This document shows positions 53,154-62,384 of a stretch of 64,000 nucleotides of DNA, in pieces. The position numbers and the translations under genes are program-made. Under the pieces are notes generated by a model, which made no database searches, was not told where the DNA came from, and saw only the letters and a program-made list of their open reading frames with translations. Within the stretch, counting starts at the first letter, position 1, and every line of letters starts with the position of its first letter. This stretch comes from Bradyrhizobium algeriense (GTDB lineage Bacteria > Pseudomonadota > Alphaproteobacteria > Rhizobiales > Xanthobacteraceae): positions 103,392 to 167,391 of the forward strand of contig NZ_PYCN01000017.1 in the NCBI RefSeq assembly GCF_003062295.1, read 5' to 3'.

Positions 53154-53789
53154 CTGGTCAAGAAGCCGTTATTCAATCGCGGCAAGCCTGCAGACCCCGC
53201 TGGTTCCCACCTGCAACGGCTCGCCATCTACGAGCATGAGCTTGGCGAACGCGAATATACGTTCAGCGACGCCAGCGATCGCCGCATCGACGTGCACGCC
53301 TTTGGTCGCGATTTCGTGCCGGATTGCGAAGAAGGTTCGGATGAAGGCTACGTTCTTCTGACCAATGGCATGAGCGAATATCGCATGGCCGTACCGGATC
53401 AGGCAGAGGCGAAGGTTCGCGCCGAACTGATGTGGTACGTCCGCCAAGCCACACCGGAAGTCAGCGCCACGCTGCGCTGGCTCGCCACGGTGCCGCTCCT
53501 CGACAGCACCTGGTTCGGGTTCGGACACAGGGTGCCGATGCCGGAGCCGCCTATGCCGGGCACGGACTTCAAAACATTCCTGTTTCTCACGCCGGTCATT
53601 ACCCCGGACCAGCGTATCGCGGAGCAACTTTCGATCGCGGGAGACGCGATAGAGATACTGACCGTGAACCTGATCTCCGACCGCGAGTACGGCCTGATCA
53701 AGAACGAGGGTATCGGCGCGTTTCTCGATCTTCTCGATGAGAATGATTACCCGCCGATTTTCGATCCGTCGCGGAGATCGTACGTGTAA
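53154..53789 (+). CDS. SUFU (suppressor of fused)-domain protein, start uncertain, possible nonsense mutation
   Basis: About 211 residues of coherent protein run from 53154 to the stop at 53789. The sequence HELGEREYTFSDASDRRIDVHAFGRD, VLLTNGMSEYRM and DLLDENDYPPIFDPSRRSYV matches the bacterial SUFU-domain pattern (often found as immunity-type or uncharacterised proteins). Upstream, GAGG at 53136-53139 is well placed before ATG 53145, but the frame is ATG-CTG-TAA-CTG, a stop at codon 3. Either the gene starts at CTG 53154, or GTG 53292 (which would drop conserved residues), or TAA is a recent mutation or a sequencing error. The function in bacteria is not established. Confidence 0.7.
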   Translation: MVKKPLFNRGKPADPAGSHLQRLAIYEHELGEREYTFSDASDRRIDVHAFGRDFVPDCEEGSDEGYVLLTNGMSEYRMAVPDQAEAKVRAELMWYVRQATPEVSATLRWLATVPLLDSTWFGFGHRVPMPEPPMPGTDFKTFLFLTPVITPDQRIAEQLSIAGDAIEILTVNLISDREYGLIKNEGIGAFLDLLDENDYPPIFDPSRRSYV

Positions 53790-53811
53790 TTTTGACGTAG
53801 ACGATCGCTGT

Positions 53812-53932
53812 CCCTTCTCCCCTTGTGGGAGAAGGTGCCGAAGCGAAGCGTAGGCGGATGAGGGGTTCTCTCCGCGGAGACAGACCCCTCATCCGGCGCT
53901 GCGCGCCACCTTCTCCCACAAGGGGAGAAGGA
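53812..53932. repeat. Palindromic intergenic repeat, family E copy 4
   Basis: Starts CCCTTCTCCCCTTGTGGGAG and ends ACCTTCTCCCACAAGGGGAG, with inner GATGAGGGG / CCCCTCATC arms. It lies between convergent SUFU and tartrate-dehydrogenase genes and is closest to copy 3 at 30566. Confidence 0.85.
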
Positions 53933-53941
53933 AGAAGTGCC

Positions 53942-55018
53942 CTACTCCACCATGTCAGCCACAGCCTTGCCACATGCCGTCGTGTCGGCGTTGCCGCCGA
54001 GGTCCCGCGTCCGCAGCGTCCGTTCACCGAGCGTGCGTTCGATGGCGCCGACGATCGAGGCCGCCGCCTGCTTCTCGCCGAGATGCTCCAGCATCATCGC
54101 GCCGGACCAGATCATGCCGATCGGGTTGGCGATGCCCTGGCCTGCGATGTCGGGCGCCGAGCCGTGCACCGGCTCGAACACCGACGGGAAATTGCCTTCC
54201 GGATTGATGTTGCCCGACGGCGCGATGCCGATGGTGCCGGTGCAAGCGGGGCCCAGGTCCGAGAGGATGTCGCCGAACAAATTGGAGCCGACCACGACGT
54301 CGAACCAGTCGGGATGCAGCACGAAATTCGCGGTGAGGATATCGATGTGGTACTTGTCCCACTTCACTTTGGGATAGTTCTTCGCCATCGCCTCCACGCG
54401 CTCGTCCCAATAGGGCATCGTGATCGAGATGCCGTTGGACTTGGTCGCCGAGGTCAGATGCTTCTTCGGGCGTGACTGCGCCAGATCGAAAGCAAATTTC
54501 AGGATACGGTCGACGCCGACGCGCGTCATCACGGTCTGCTGCGTCACGAATTCACGGTCGGTGTCCGGGAACATGCGGCCGCCGACGGAAGAATACTCGC
54601 CCTCGGTATTTTCGCGCACCACCCAGAAATCGATATCGCCGGGCTTGCGGTTGGCGAGCGGCGACGGCACGCCGGGCATCAGCCGCACCGGACGCAGATT
54701 GACGTACTGGTCGAACTCGCGCCGGAATTTTATCAGCGAGCCCCACAAGGAAATGTGATCGGGGATCTTCGCCGGCCAGCCGACCGCGCCGAAATAGATC
54801 GCGTCGTGCTTGCCGATTTTCGCCTTCCAGTCCTCCGGCATCATCTCGCCGTGCTTTTCGTAATAGTCCCAGGACGCGAAGTCGAAATGATCGAAATGAA
54901 CGGACACACCGTGCTTTTTCGCCGCCGCCTCCAGCACGCGCAGGCCTTCCGGGACCACTTCCTTGCCGATGCCGTCACCGGGAATGACCGCGATCCGATA
55001 TTGCTTTGTGGCGCTCAT
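53942..55018 (-). CDS. Tartrate dehydrogenase-like (isopropylmalate/isocitrate dehydrogenase family)
   Basis: 358 residues. Beta-decarboxylating dehydrogenase fold: IAVIPGDGIGKEVVPEG at the start, YVNLRPVRLMPG, RENTEGEYSSVGGRMF with the substrate-binding Arg/Glu, SNLFGDILSDLGP with the metal Asp residues, and GSAPDIAGQGIANPIGMIWS. The form RENTEGEYSSVGG and the 358-residue length point to the TtuC tartrate dehydrogenase / D-malate dehydrogenase branch. It oxidises tartrate or malate with NAD+ and Mn2+. Divergent from the SDR at 55194. Confidence 0.9.
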   Translation of the reverse strand: MSATKQYRIAVIPGDGIGKEVVPEGLRVLEAAAKKHGVSVHFDHFDFASWDYYEKHGEMMPEDWKAKIGKHDAIYFGAVGWPAKIPDHISLWGSLIKFRREFDQYVNLRPVRLMPGVPSPLANRKPGDIDFWVVRENTEGEYSSVGGRMFPDTDREFVTQQTVMTRVGVDRILKFAFDLAQSRPKKHLTSATKSNGISITMPYWDERVEAMAKNYPKVKWDKYHIDILTANFVLHPDWFDVVVGSNLFGDILSDLGPACTGTIGIAPSGNINPEGNFPSVFEPVHGSAPDIAGQGIANPIGMIWSGAMMLEHLGEKQAAASIVGAIERTLGERTLRTRDLGGNADTTACGKAVADMVE

Positions 55019-55193
55019 CGAGAGTTTCCTTGTTGTCTTGTCAGGCGGCTAATGCCGGTTATTTGATTGCCTTGCAATGGACCAAACCTGCCGCCTGCGC
55101 AACGCTGCACTGCAATGTTGACCGCCATGGCGCCGCAAGCCTAACAATTTGCGGCCCCCTCTTCCTGCCTCCCTCACCGAAGCGAGAAATCCC

Positions 55194-55967
55194 ATGGATC
55201 TGCACCTGCGCGGCAAGCGCGTCCTGATTACCGGCGCCTCCAAGGGCATTGGCGCGGCCGCAGCCGAAGCCTTTGCCGAAGAAGGCTGCGACGTCATGCT
55301 GGCCGCCCGCAACGGCGAGCAGTTGAAGGCCCTCGCCGAGCGGCTGCGCTCGGCGCACCAGATCGGCGCGACCGCCCATGTCGTGGACCTGCGCAAGCCC
55401 GACGACATTGCAAGGCTCGTCAAGGACGCCGCCGATATCGACATCCTCGTCAACAATGCTGGCGATATCCCGGGCGGCTCGATCGACAAGATCGACGAGG
55501 CGACCTGGCGTCACGCCTGGGAGCTGAAAGTGTTCGGCTATATCAACCTCACCCGCGCAATCTACGCGCAGATGAAGGCGCGTGGGCACGGCGTCATCGT
55601 CAACGACATTGGTGCTGCCGGTGAAAAGTTCGACGCCAACTACATCTGCGGCAGCGCCGGCAACGCCGCGCTGATGGCGTTCACCCGCGCGCTCGGCGGC
55701 AAGAGCCTCGCCGACAATATCCGCGTGGTCGGCATCAATCCCGGCCCCGTCGGTACTGACCGCCACGTCACGTTGCTGAAGACCCGGGCAAAGAACCAGT
55801 TCGGCGACGAGAACCGCTACAAGGAATTCCAGAAAGGCATGCCGCTTGGCCGCCCTGCGCATGCGCGCGAGATCGGCGACCTCATGGCGTTCCTGGCGTC
55901 GGATAGATCTGGGTACACGTCGGGGGTGATCTACACGGTGGATGGTGGGTATACGGCGGGGTGGTAA
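55194..55967 (+). CDS. SDR-family protein lacking the usual catalytic Ser and Lys
   Basis: 257 residues from ATG 55194. TGASKGIG at 13-20 and NNAGDIPGG at 87-95 are intact, so NAD(P) binding is likely. At the active site, Tyr150 is followed by ICGS, so Ser154 stands where Lys is expected, and the segment before it (VNDIGAAGEKFD) has no Ser in the usual position. The C-terminal GYTSGVIYTVDGGYTAGW is normal. It may use another residue or serve as a non-classical SDR; I recall similar YICGSAGN-type members in related bacteria. Substrate unknown. Confidence 0.85.
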   Translation: MDLHLRGKRVLITGASKGIGAAAAEAFAEEGCDVMLAARNGEQLKALAERLRSAHQIGATAHVVDLRKPDDIARLVKDAADIDILVNNAGDIPGGSIDKIDEATWRHAWELKVFGYINLTRAIYAQMKARGHGVIVNDIGAAGEKFDANYICGSAGNAALMAFTRALGGKSLADNIRVVGINPGPVGTDRHVTLLKTRAKNQFGDENRYKEFQKGMPLGRPAHAREIGDLMAFLASDRSGYTSGVIYTVDGGYTAGW

Positions 55968-56118
55968 CCCGCGGGGCCACCTACTCGACCTCATGCCGAG
56001 GAGCCGCGCAATTGCGCGGCGTCTCGAAGGATGGGCCACAAGGGGACGAAAACAAGGGCAAGGAGTAAGCGGCCTGGGTCTTGCTTTGAGTACAGCGTAA
56101 CAGGAAGGAGCTTCGTCG

Positions 56119-56532
56119 ATGTCTGAGGCTGTACGCGGCCTATTCGACCGGTGGGAGCGAGTTTGGCATGAAGGCCAATACGATCTGATCCCGAGTTGCG
56201 TCGGATCGCACTACATCCGGCATGACGAAAAGGGCGACCGGACGGTGACGCGGGAGACCTACGCGGCGGAACTCGCAGCTATCCACAAGGAGCGACCGGG
56301 CACCCGCGTCGTCGTGTACGATCACTCATTCACAGATGACCGTGCGTGGTTTCGCTTCTCGTTCGTGTGGCCTGATCCCACAACTGGCGAGCGCCGCAGC
56401 CGGGCGGGGATGCAAAGCTACCGGATCGAGGGCGGCAAGCTCGCCGAGACCTGGATTACGCTACTCCTACCAGGCACCGCATGGACGGATGCCACTGCCC
56501 AGGAGCGTTGGACGGTGAAGCGTCCTGTCTGA
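56119..56532 (+). CDS. NTF2-like / SnoaL-like polyketide-cyclase-fold protein
   Basis: 137 residues, start ATG 56119 with GGAAGGAGCTTCGTCG upstream. EAVRGLFDRWERVWHEGQYDLIPSCVGSHYIRHD opens the SnoaL/NTF2 cone fold, followed by FTDDRAWFRFSFVWPDPTTGERRSRAGMQSYRIEGGKLAETWI in the beta sheet. Such proteins are small cyclases, isomerases or ligand binders; no specific role can be assigned. It stands alone between an SDR and an esterase. Confidence 0.83.
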   Translation: MSEAVRGLFDRWERVWHEGQYDLIPSCVGSHYIRHDEKGDRTVTRETYAAELAAIHKERPGTRVVVYDHSFTDDRAWFRFSFVWPDPTTGERRSRAGMQSYRIEGGKLAETWITLLLPGTAWTDATAQERWTVKRPV

Positions 56533-56590
56533 TCCATCCTTGTCAGTATTGCAATTCCTCGCCATGAGGGTCGGACAGGCGTCAGTGCGG

Positions 56591-57448
56591 CTAATTCTGG
56601 CCGGTCGTTCGCTCGAACAATTGCCGGACCAGCGTCGTGATCCGTCCCCTCGGCGACATCATTTCGTGCATGATGGTGAAATGGTTCGCACCCGGAATTT
56701 CCTCATACGTCACCGGCAAGCCGTATCTGGCACGGTGGCCGGCGAAGTCTGCGGTCTGCTTGCGCAATAGCGGCAGCTCGGCGCTGCCGACCACCAGCGA
56801 CAGCGGTTTTGGCGGACCGCCTTCCTGCATCATCGGCGAGTTGCGGCGAGAGGTTGCCTCATCGGCTCTCAGCTTTTCGTTGAGGTAGCTGTGGCGGATC
56901 GGCTCGAGGTCGTAGATGCCTGATATGGCCATGCCTGCCCTCACCTTCGGATGCGACAGCACCATCGAGGTAAGATGCCCGCCGGCGGACCAGCCGGAAA
57001 CCACGATGCCTCCGGCCGCGGCACCCAGCGCAGGCAATTGCCCGGTGAGGAAATCAATGCCGGCGTAGATTTCGGCGACGATTTCGTCCAGCGCAGCCTC
57101 CGGCGCCAGCGTATAGCCGATCAGCGCGACATTGATGCCATGCGCCATCGGACCTTCGGTAACGACGGTGAAGACTTCCTTGGCCCGCGCCTGCCAGTAG
57201 CCGCCGTGAATGAACAGCAGCGTCGGCGCGTTGTCGGCGGCCTTCAGGAAATCGATCCGGTTGCGCTCGCGCGGGCCATAGCGCAGGTCGAGATGCCCGG
57301 GGAAACGCTTGCGCATCGCGGCGGAGCGCTGCTCCCAGCCGGCGACCATCTCCATGCTGCCGGGCGCGGCGACGGCATTATTAAGGCCGAGGTCGCGCGC
57401 CTCCTGGCTCATCGCGCGCCAGTCCAGCGCGGAAAACAATGTCGTCAT
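56591..57448 (-). CDS. Alpha/beta-hydrolase, kynurenine-formamidase/esterase-like
   Basis: 285 residues. Oxyanion motif FIHGGYWQ, nucleophile elbow SGWSAGGHL (Ser), and GANHFTIM with the catalytic His. The HGGYW motif is characteristic of the formamidase / BD-FAE esterase group, not of HSL-type HGGG lipases. It may hydrolyse a small ester or formamide. It is divergent from the amidase gene at 57555, and the two may act on related amide or ester compounds. Confidence 0.88.
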   Translation of the reverse strand: MTTLFSALDWRAMSQEARDLGLNNAVAAPGSMEMVAGWEQRSAAMRKRFPGHLDLRYGPRERNRIDFLKAADNAPTLLFIHGGYWQARAKEVFTVVTEGPMAHGINVALIGYTLAPEAALDEIVAEIYAGIDFLTGQLPALGAAAGGIVVSGWSAGGHLTSMVLSHPKVRAGMAISGIYDLEPIRHSYLNEKLRADEATSRRNSPMMQEGGPPKPLSLVVGSAELPLLRKQTADFAGHRARYGLPVTYEEIPGANHFTIMHEMMSPRGRITTLVRQLFERTTGQN

Positions 57449-57554
57449 GCAGATATCTCCAGTCGGCTACGACTCTGGTGCGTTTCCACTTTGCCAAAAA
57501 ATGTTCTACAGCACCACCTGCGATCAAGAAACGGAAACGAACGGAGACTGCGAA

Positions 57555-58976
57555 GTGGCTGATCAGGGGCTGGTGCGTGAGACGGCGTGTGCCGTCGTCG
57601 GCAAACTGAAATCGGGCGAAGTTACCCCACTCGACCTGCTCGACGTGCTGGAAAAACGCATCGCCGAAGTCGACGGCAAAGTCAACGCGCTGCCGACGCT
57701 GTGCTTCGATCGCGCCCGCAAGCACGCGACCGCGCTGATGAAGAAGCCGGCCAGCGAACGCGGGCTGCTCGCCGGCCTTCCGATCCCGATCAAGGACCTG
57801 ACCAGTGTCGCCGGCGTCCTGACCACGCAGGGTTCGCCGATCTACAGGGATAATATCCCGGCGAAGTCGGATATCCTGGTCGAGCATCTCGAAAGCAATG
57901 GCGGAGTGATCTACGCCAAGTCGAACACGCCGGAATTCGGCGCCGGCGCCAACACCTTCAACGAAGTGTTCGGCCCGACCCGCAATCCCTGGGACACGTC
58001 ACGCTCCGCCGCCGGCTCCTCGGGCGGTGCGGCAGTGGCGCTCGCCACCGGCACCGCATGGCTGGCGCACGGCTCCGACATGGGCGGTAGCTTGCGCAAC
58101 CCCGCGAGCTTCTGCGGCATCGTCGGATTGCGGCCGAGCATCGGCCGCGTCGCGCATACCTTGGCGGCGGCGATCGATCGCAATCTCGGCGTTCAGGGTC
58201 CGATGGCGCGCAATGTGGAGGACTTGGCGCTGCTGCTCGATGCCATGAGCGGCGAGCATCCCGCGGATCCCCTCTCGTTGCCGGTGCTGCCGAATTCGTT
58301 TCTGTCCGCCGCGCGTTCCGGCAGCAAGCCGAAGCGCATCGCCTATTCGCCCGATCTCGGCATCACGCCGGTCGATCCCGAGGTCGCGGCCGTCACCCGC
58401 AAGGCCGCGCAGCGTTTTGCGGAAGTGGGCGCCATCGTCGAGGAGGCCCATCCCGACCTGCGCGAGGCTCATGAATGTTTCCACGTGCTGCGCGCGTTCG
58501 ATTTTGCGCTGTCAAAGGCGGCGCTGTTGCGCTCGAAGCGCGACCTGCTCAAGCCCGAGGTGATCTGGAACATCGAGGAAGGCCTGAAGCTGACGGTCGA
58601 GCAGCTCGAACGCGCCGAAGCACAGCGCGTCGCCATGACCGCGCGCACGCTGGAATTTTTCGACAAATACGATCTATTGCTCGCGCCCGCCACGATCGTA
58701 CCGCCCTTCCCGGTCGAGAACCGCTACGTCGCCGAATGCGCCGGCAAGAAGTTCGACAATTACGTCGAATGGCTCGGCATCGTCTATGCGATCACGCTGG
58801 TGTGTTGTCCTGCGCTGTCGCTGCCGTGCGGATTCACCGCCTCCGGCCTGCCGGTCGGGCTGCAGGTGGTGGCGCCACCGCGCGGTGAAGCGCAGTTGCT
58901 GGCGGGGGCCAAGGTGCTTGAGGATATTCTCGGCATGCGCGGCACGACCCCGATCGATCCGCGGGCGCCGAATTAA
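57555..58976 (+). CDS. Amidase-signature family enzyme
   Basis: 473 residues from GTG 57555; ACGGAGACTGCGAA is the ribosome site, and the longer frame upstream overlaps the divergent hydrolase gene. The Ser-cisSer-Lys triad is present: Lys in PIPIKDLTSVAGV, cis-Ser in GSSGGAAVAL and nucleophile Ser in GSDMGGSLRNPASF. These enzymes hydrolyse amides to acid and ammonia; substrates range from aryl-amides to Glu-tRNA amide (no GatA-type context here). An MFS transporter gene begins 155 bases downstream. Confidence 0.92.
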   Translation: MADQGLVRETACAVVGKLKSGEVTPLDLLDVLEKRIAEVDGKVNALPTLCFDRARKHATALMKKPASERGLLAGLPIPIKDLTSVAGVLTTQGSPIYRDNIPAKSDILVEHLESNGGVIYAKSNTPEFGAGANTFNEVFGPTRNPWDTSRSAAGSSGGAAVALATGTAWLAHGSDMGGSLRNPASFCGIVGLRPSIGRVAHTLAAAIDRNLGVQGPMARNVEDLALLLDAMSGEHPADPLSLPVLPNSFLSAARSGSKPKRIAYSPDLGITPVDPEVAAVTRKAAQRFAEVGAIVEEAHPDLREAHECFHVLRAFDFALSKAALLRSKRDLLKPEVIWNIEEGLKLTVEQLERAEAQRVAMTARTLEFFDKYDLLLAPATIVPPFPVENRYVAECAGKKFDNYVEWLGIVYAITLVCCPALSLPCGFTASGLPVGLQVVAPPRGEAQLLAGAKVLEDILGMRGTTPIDPRAPN

Positions 58977-59131
58977 AGATTATTTGAACGGTCTATGATC
59001 GGCCGCGCGCAGGCACCAACTCCTCGCGTCCATCGGAAGGAACCGGGCGCGGCCCGCGACCGTTAGCAGTGCTGGTCAAAGAGGCGAACCGATCCGGAAT
59101 AAAGGGATCGCAATCGCCCGTGGAGATCGCC

Positions 59132-60454
59132 ATGACGGATCAAGCCATCAAATCTGCCGACGATCATTTAGACATCAAGGACGTGAAACGGCGGATCAAG
59201 GCGATCTTCATCGGCTCGATCGGCAATCTCGTCGAATGGTATGATTTCTACGCGTACACCGCGTTCGCGCTGTATTTCGCGCCGGCGTTCTTTCCGAACA
59301 GCGATCCGGTGGTGCAGCAGCTCGACGCCGCAGTGTTGTTCGCTGCAACCTTCCTGATGCGTCCGCTCGGCGGCTGGCTGTTCGGGTTCATCGCCGACCG
59401 CTATGGGAGGCGATTGTCGCTGACGCTCTCGGTGATCTGCATGTGCTTCGGTTCGCTGATCATCGCGGTGACGCCGACCTACGCCACGATCGGGATTGCC
59501 GCTCCCGCCATCCTGGCGCTGGCGCGCATCATCGAGGGCTTGAGCCTCGGCGGCGAATACGGCGCCAGCGCGACCTACCTGACCGAAGTCGCCGACCCCA
59601 GGCACCGCGGATTCTATTCAAGCTTTCAGTATGTCACCCTGATCGGCGGCCAGCTCACCGCGATCATGGTGTTGCTCCTGCTGCAGAAGGTGTTTCTCAC
59701 CCCGGAAGAACTGAAGGAGTGGGGCTGGCGAATCCCCTTCGTGATCGGCGCCCTGCTCGCGATCTTCGCCGCCGTCATGCGGCGTAACTTGCACGAGACC
59801 GAGGCGTTCGAGGAAGCCAAAAAGCTGACAAAACCAACCGGCTCCATCCGCGGACTTCTAAAATATCCGCGCGAGCTGCTGCTGGTGGTCGGCCTCACCG
59901 CCGGAGGTACCGCCGCGTTCTATACGTTCACCACCTACATGCAGACCTTCGTCAAGCTGTCCGTCGGCTTGACCGAGGACCAAACCACGTTCGTGATCTT
60001 CGGCTCGCTGATCTTTGCAACCCTGTTGCAGCCGATCTATGGCGGCCTCTCCGACCGCATCGGCCGCAAGCCGCTGCTGATTTTCTTCGGGCTCGCCGGC
60101 ACGCTGGCGACGGTCCCGATCCTGACCACGCTGAAGGAAGCCGGGTCGCCGTTCACGGCCTTTCTGCTGATCTGCGCCGCCTGGATCTTCGTTGCCGGCT
60201 ACACCTCGATCAACGCGGTGGTAAAAGCCGAATTATTCCCGACCAATGTCCGCGCGCTCGGCGTCGGCCTGCCCTACGCCATCACGGTATCGCTGTTCGG
60301 CGGCACCGCTCCGGCGATCGCGCTCTATTTCAAGACGCTGGGGCATGAGGACTGGTTCTATTATTATCTTAGCGGCATGATCTTCCTCTCGCTCACCATC
60401 TATGCGACGATGCGCGACACCAAGCATGCCTCCGCAATGCATCGCCACGAGTGA
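59132..60454 (+). CDS. MFS transporter, metabolite:H+ symporter (KgtP/ProP-like)
   Basis: 440 residues from ATG 59132 with TGGAGATCGCC ahead. Twelve hydrophobic segments are expected; the family loops GFIADRYGRR (between helices 2 and 3) and GLSDRIGRKP (between 8 and 9) are intact, and IGNLVEWYDFYAYT near the N-terminus is diagnostic of the MHS subfamily that imports alpha-ketoglutarate, citrate, proline, shikimate and similar. It could carry the amidase or tartrate-pathway substrates, an inference from position. It overlaps the next gene by GTGA. Confidence 0.92.
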   Translation: MTDQAIKSADDHLDIKDVKRRIKAIFIGSIGNLVEWYDFYAYTAFALYFAPAFFPNSDPVVQQLDAAVLFAATFLMRPLGGWLFGFIADRYGRRLSLTLSVICMCFGSLIIAVTPTYATIGIAAPAILALARIIEGLSLGGEYGASATYLTEVADPRHRGFYSSFQYVTLIGGQLTAIMVLLLLQKVFLTPEELKEWGWRIPFVIGALLAIFAAVMRRNLHETEAFEEAKKLTKPTGSIRGLLKYPRELLLVVGLTAGGTAAFYTFTTYMQTFVKLSVGLTEDQTTFVIFGSLIFATLLQPIYGGLSDRIGRKPLLIFFGLAGTLATVPILTTLKEAGSPFTAFLLICAAWIFVAGYTSINAVVKAELFPTNVRALGVGLPYAITVSLFGGTAPAIALYFKTLGHEDWFYYYLSGMIFLSLTIYATMRDTKHASAMHRHE

Positions 60455-61131
60455 CCGGTTCCGATATGGTCGACGAGAACGAGCCGCCGCCAGAAAGCAA
60501 GCTGACGCGCAGCAAGGCGCGCTGGGCGCGCGAGGGAAAATTCCTCACCGGCAAGATTTCGCGGCCCGAAGAGGCGCGGCTGCCGCCGGGCCAGCACCTC
60601 ACGAAGGATTGGCCGACGCTCGATCTCGGACTGACCCCGAACATTTCACGCGAGCGCTGGCGGCTCGATGTTTACGGCACGGTCGAAAATCCGCTGTTCT
60701 GGGATTTCGCGCAATTTTCCGCGCAGCCGCAGAGCAAGTTCATATCAGACATTCACTGCGTCACCACCTGGTCGCGCTACGACAATCACTGGGAGGGGCT
60801 GGCAACCCGCGATCTCCTCGATGCCTGCCGGCCGCGCGAGGAGGCGCGGTTCGTGGTGCTGCATTCGCATGACGGCTACACCACCAATCTGACGCTGGAG
60901 GATTTCGCCGCCGCGGACGCCATCCTCGTCCATAGCTGGTCGGGCGCGCCGCTTGAACTGGAGCATGGCGGCCCGGTGCGACTCGTGGTGCCGCATCTCT
61001 ATTTCTGGAAAAGCGCGAAGTGGCTGCAGAGCATCGAATTTCTGGCAGAGGATGCGCCGGGCTATTGGGAAGTGCGCGGCTATCACAACCGCGGTGACCC
61101 GTGGGCTGAGCAGAGATATTCCGGAGACTAA
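60451..61131 (+). CDS. Sulfite-oxidase-like molybdopterin protein
   Basis: 226 residues from GTG 60451, which overlaps the MFS stop; ATG 60466 is an alternative. The SUOX fold is indicated by DIHCVTTWSRYDNHWEG, with Cys103 as the Mo ligand, and by YTTNLTLEDFAAADAILVHSW and GGPVRLVVPHLYFWKSAKW. There is no dimerisation domain and no signal peptide, so it is the short cytosolic YuiH-like type. The catalysed reaction is unknown for this sub-branch. Coupling to the MFS gene by overlap suggests co-translation. Confidence 0.88.
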   Translation: MTGSDMVDENEPPPESKLTRSKARWAREGKFLTGKISRPEEARLPPGQHLTKDWPTLDLGLTPNISRERWRLDVYGTVENPLFWDFAQFSAQPQSKFISDIHCVTTWSRYDNHWEGLATRDLLDACRPREEARFVVLHSHDGYTTNLTLEDFAAADAILVHSWSGAPLELEHGGPVRLVVPHLYFWKSAKWLQSIEFLAEDAPGYWEVRGYHNRGDPWAEQRYSGD

Positions 61132-61160
61132 GCCGCAACACTTGACTGGGGAGAACGCCC

Positions 61161-62384
61161 GTGCCGACTGAACGCTTCCAATTCACCGGCCAAGGCGGCC
61201 ATCAGCTTGCCGCTGCGCTGGATACACCGGATGGACCGGTGCAGGCCTACGCGCTGTTCGCGCATTGCTTCACCTGCGGCAAGGACGTGCTGGCCGCGAA
61301 ACGCATCGCGACCGCGCTGGCCGCCAAGGGGATTGCGGTATTGCGTTTCGACTTTACCGGGCTCGGCTCCAGCGAGGGCGAATTTGCAAATTCGACCTTC
61401 ACTTCCAACGTCGCCGATCTTGTCCGCGCCGCCGACCATCTGCGTGAAACGCGCGGGACGCCTGCGATTCTGATTGGACACAGCCTCGGCGGCGCCGCGA
61501 TCCTCGCTGCCGCAGAAAGGATTCCGGATGCGAAAGCGGTCGTGACGATCGCCGCGCCCGCCGATCCCGCACACGTCACCCATCTCTTTGGAGATCGCAT
61601 CGAGGACATCCGCAAGCACGGCACGGTGCAGGTCCAGCTCGCCGGCCGGCCGTTCCACATCAAGCGCGAGTTCCTCGACGATATCGCCGAGCATGGCCTG
61701 ATGGCGCATGTCGCGAAGCTGCACAAGGCGCTGCTGATCATGCAGTCGCCGACTGACGACACCGTCGGGATCGACAATGCAACGAAGATCTTCGTCGCGG
61801 CCAAACATCCCAAGAGCTTTGTTTCGCTGTCAGGCGCCGACCATCTGTTGAGCGGCAAGCGCGACGCCGCCTATGTCGCCGACGTTATCGCCGCATGGGC
61901 TGAGCGCTATATCGAGCCCGCCGCCGCGCAGCCCGCCGCTGCCGCGAGCGAGGCGCCCCGCAAGGTCGTGGTGCGCGAGACCCGCAACAGCAAGTTCCAG
62001 CAGACCGTGACAACAGGCCCGCACCAGATGCTGGCGGATGAACCGGTTGCCGCCGGCGGCCAGGATAGCGGACCCGGGCCCTATGATTTCGTGCTGGCGG
62101 GCCTGGGCGCCTGCACCTCGATGACGATGCGGATGTATGCCGACCGCAAGTCGCTGCCGCTCGATCGCGTCACCGTGACGCTGAAGCACAGCAAGGTTCA
62201 CGCAGAGGATTGCGCCGAATGCGAAACCCGCGAGGGCATGCTGGACCAGATCGATCGTGTCATCTCAATCGAAGGCGCGCTCGATACCGATCAGCGCAAG
62301 CGGTTGATGGAGATTGCCGACAAGTGTCCGGTGCATCGGACGTTGACGTCGGAGGTGCGGATCGTGACGAAGGCCGCCGACTAG
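61161..62384 (+). CDS. Alpha/beta-hydrolase - OsmC fusion protein
   Basis: 407 residues from GTG 61161 after CTGGGGAGAACGCCC. Residues 1 to about 255 are an alpha/beta-hydrolase domain (HCFTCGKDVLAAKRIA, RFDFTGLGSSEG, GHSLGG with Ser108); residues about 270-407 are an OsmC domain with the redox pair Cys318 (GLGACTSMT) and Cys389 (ADKCPVHRTL). OsmC proteins reduce organic peroxides; the hydrolase part may release an acyl group first. Fusions of this kind are known in proteobacteria. The TAG stop shares the palindrome CTAG with the stop of the convergent yeeE-like gene. Confidence 0.92.
   Translation: MPTERFQFTGQGGHQLAAALDTPDGPVQAYALFAHCFTCGKDVLAAKRIATALAAKGIAVLRFDFTGLGSSEGEFANSTFTSNVADLVRAADHLRETRGTPAILIGHSLGGAAILAAAERIPDAKAVVTIAAPADPAHVTHLFGDRIEDIRKHGTVQVQLAGRPFHIKREFLDDIAEHGLMAHVAKLHKALLIMQSPTDDTVGIDNATKIFVAAKHPKSFVSLSGADHLLSGKRDAAYVADVIAAWAERYIEPAAAQPAAAASEAPRKVVVRETRNSKFQQTVTTGPHQMLADEPVAAGGQDSGPGPYDFVLAGLGACTSMTMRMYADRKSLPLDRVTVTLKHSKVHAEDCAECETREGMLDQIDRVISIEGALDTDQRKRLMEIADKCPVHRTLTSEVRIVTKAAD

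Noticed and set aside
53292..53789. SUFU gene starting at GTG 53292
   Set aside because: This would discard about 45 upstream residues in frame that match the family; a start at or before 53154 is more likely.
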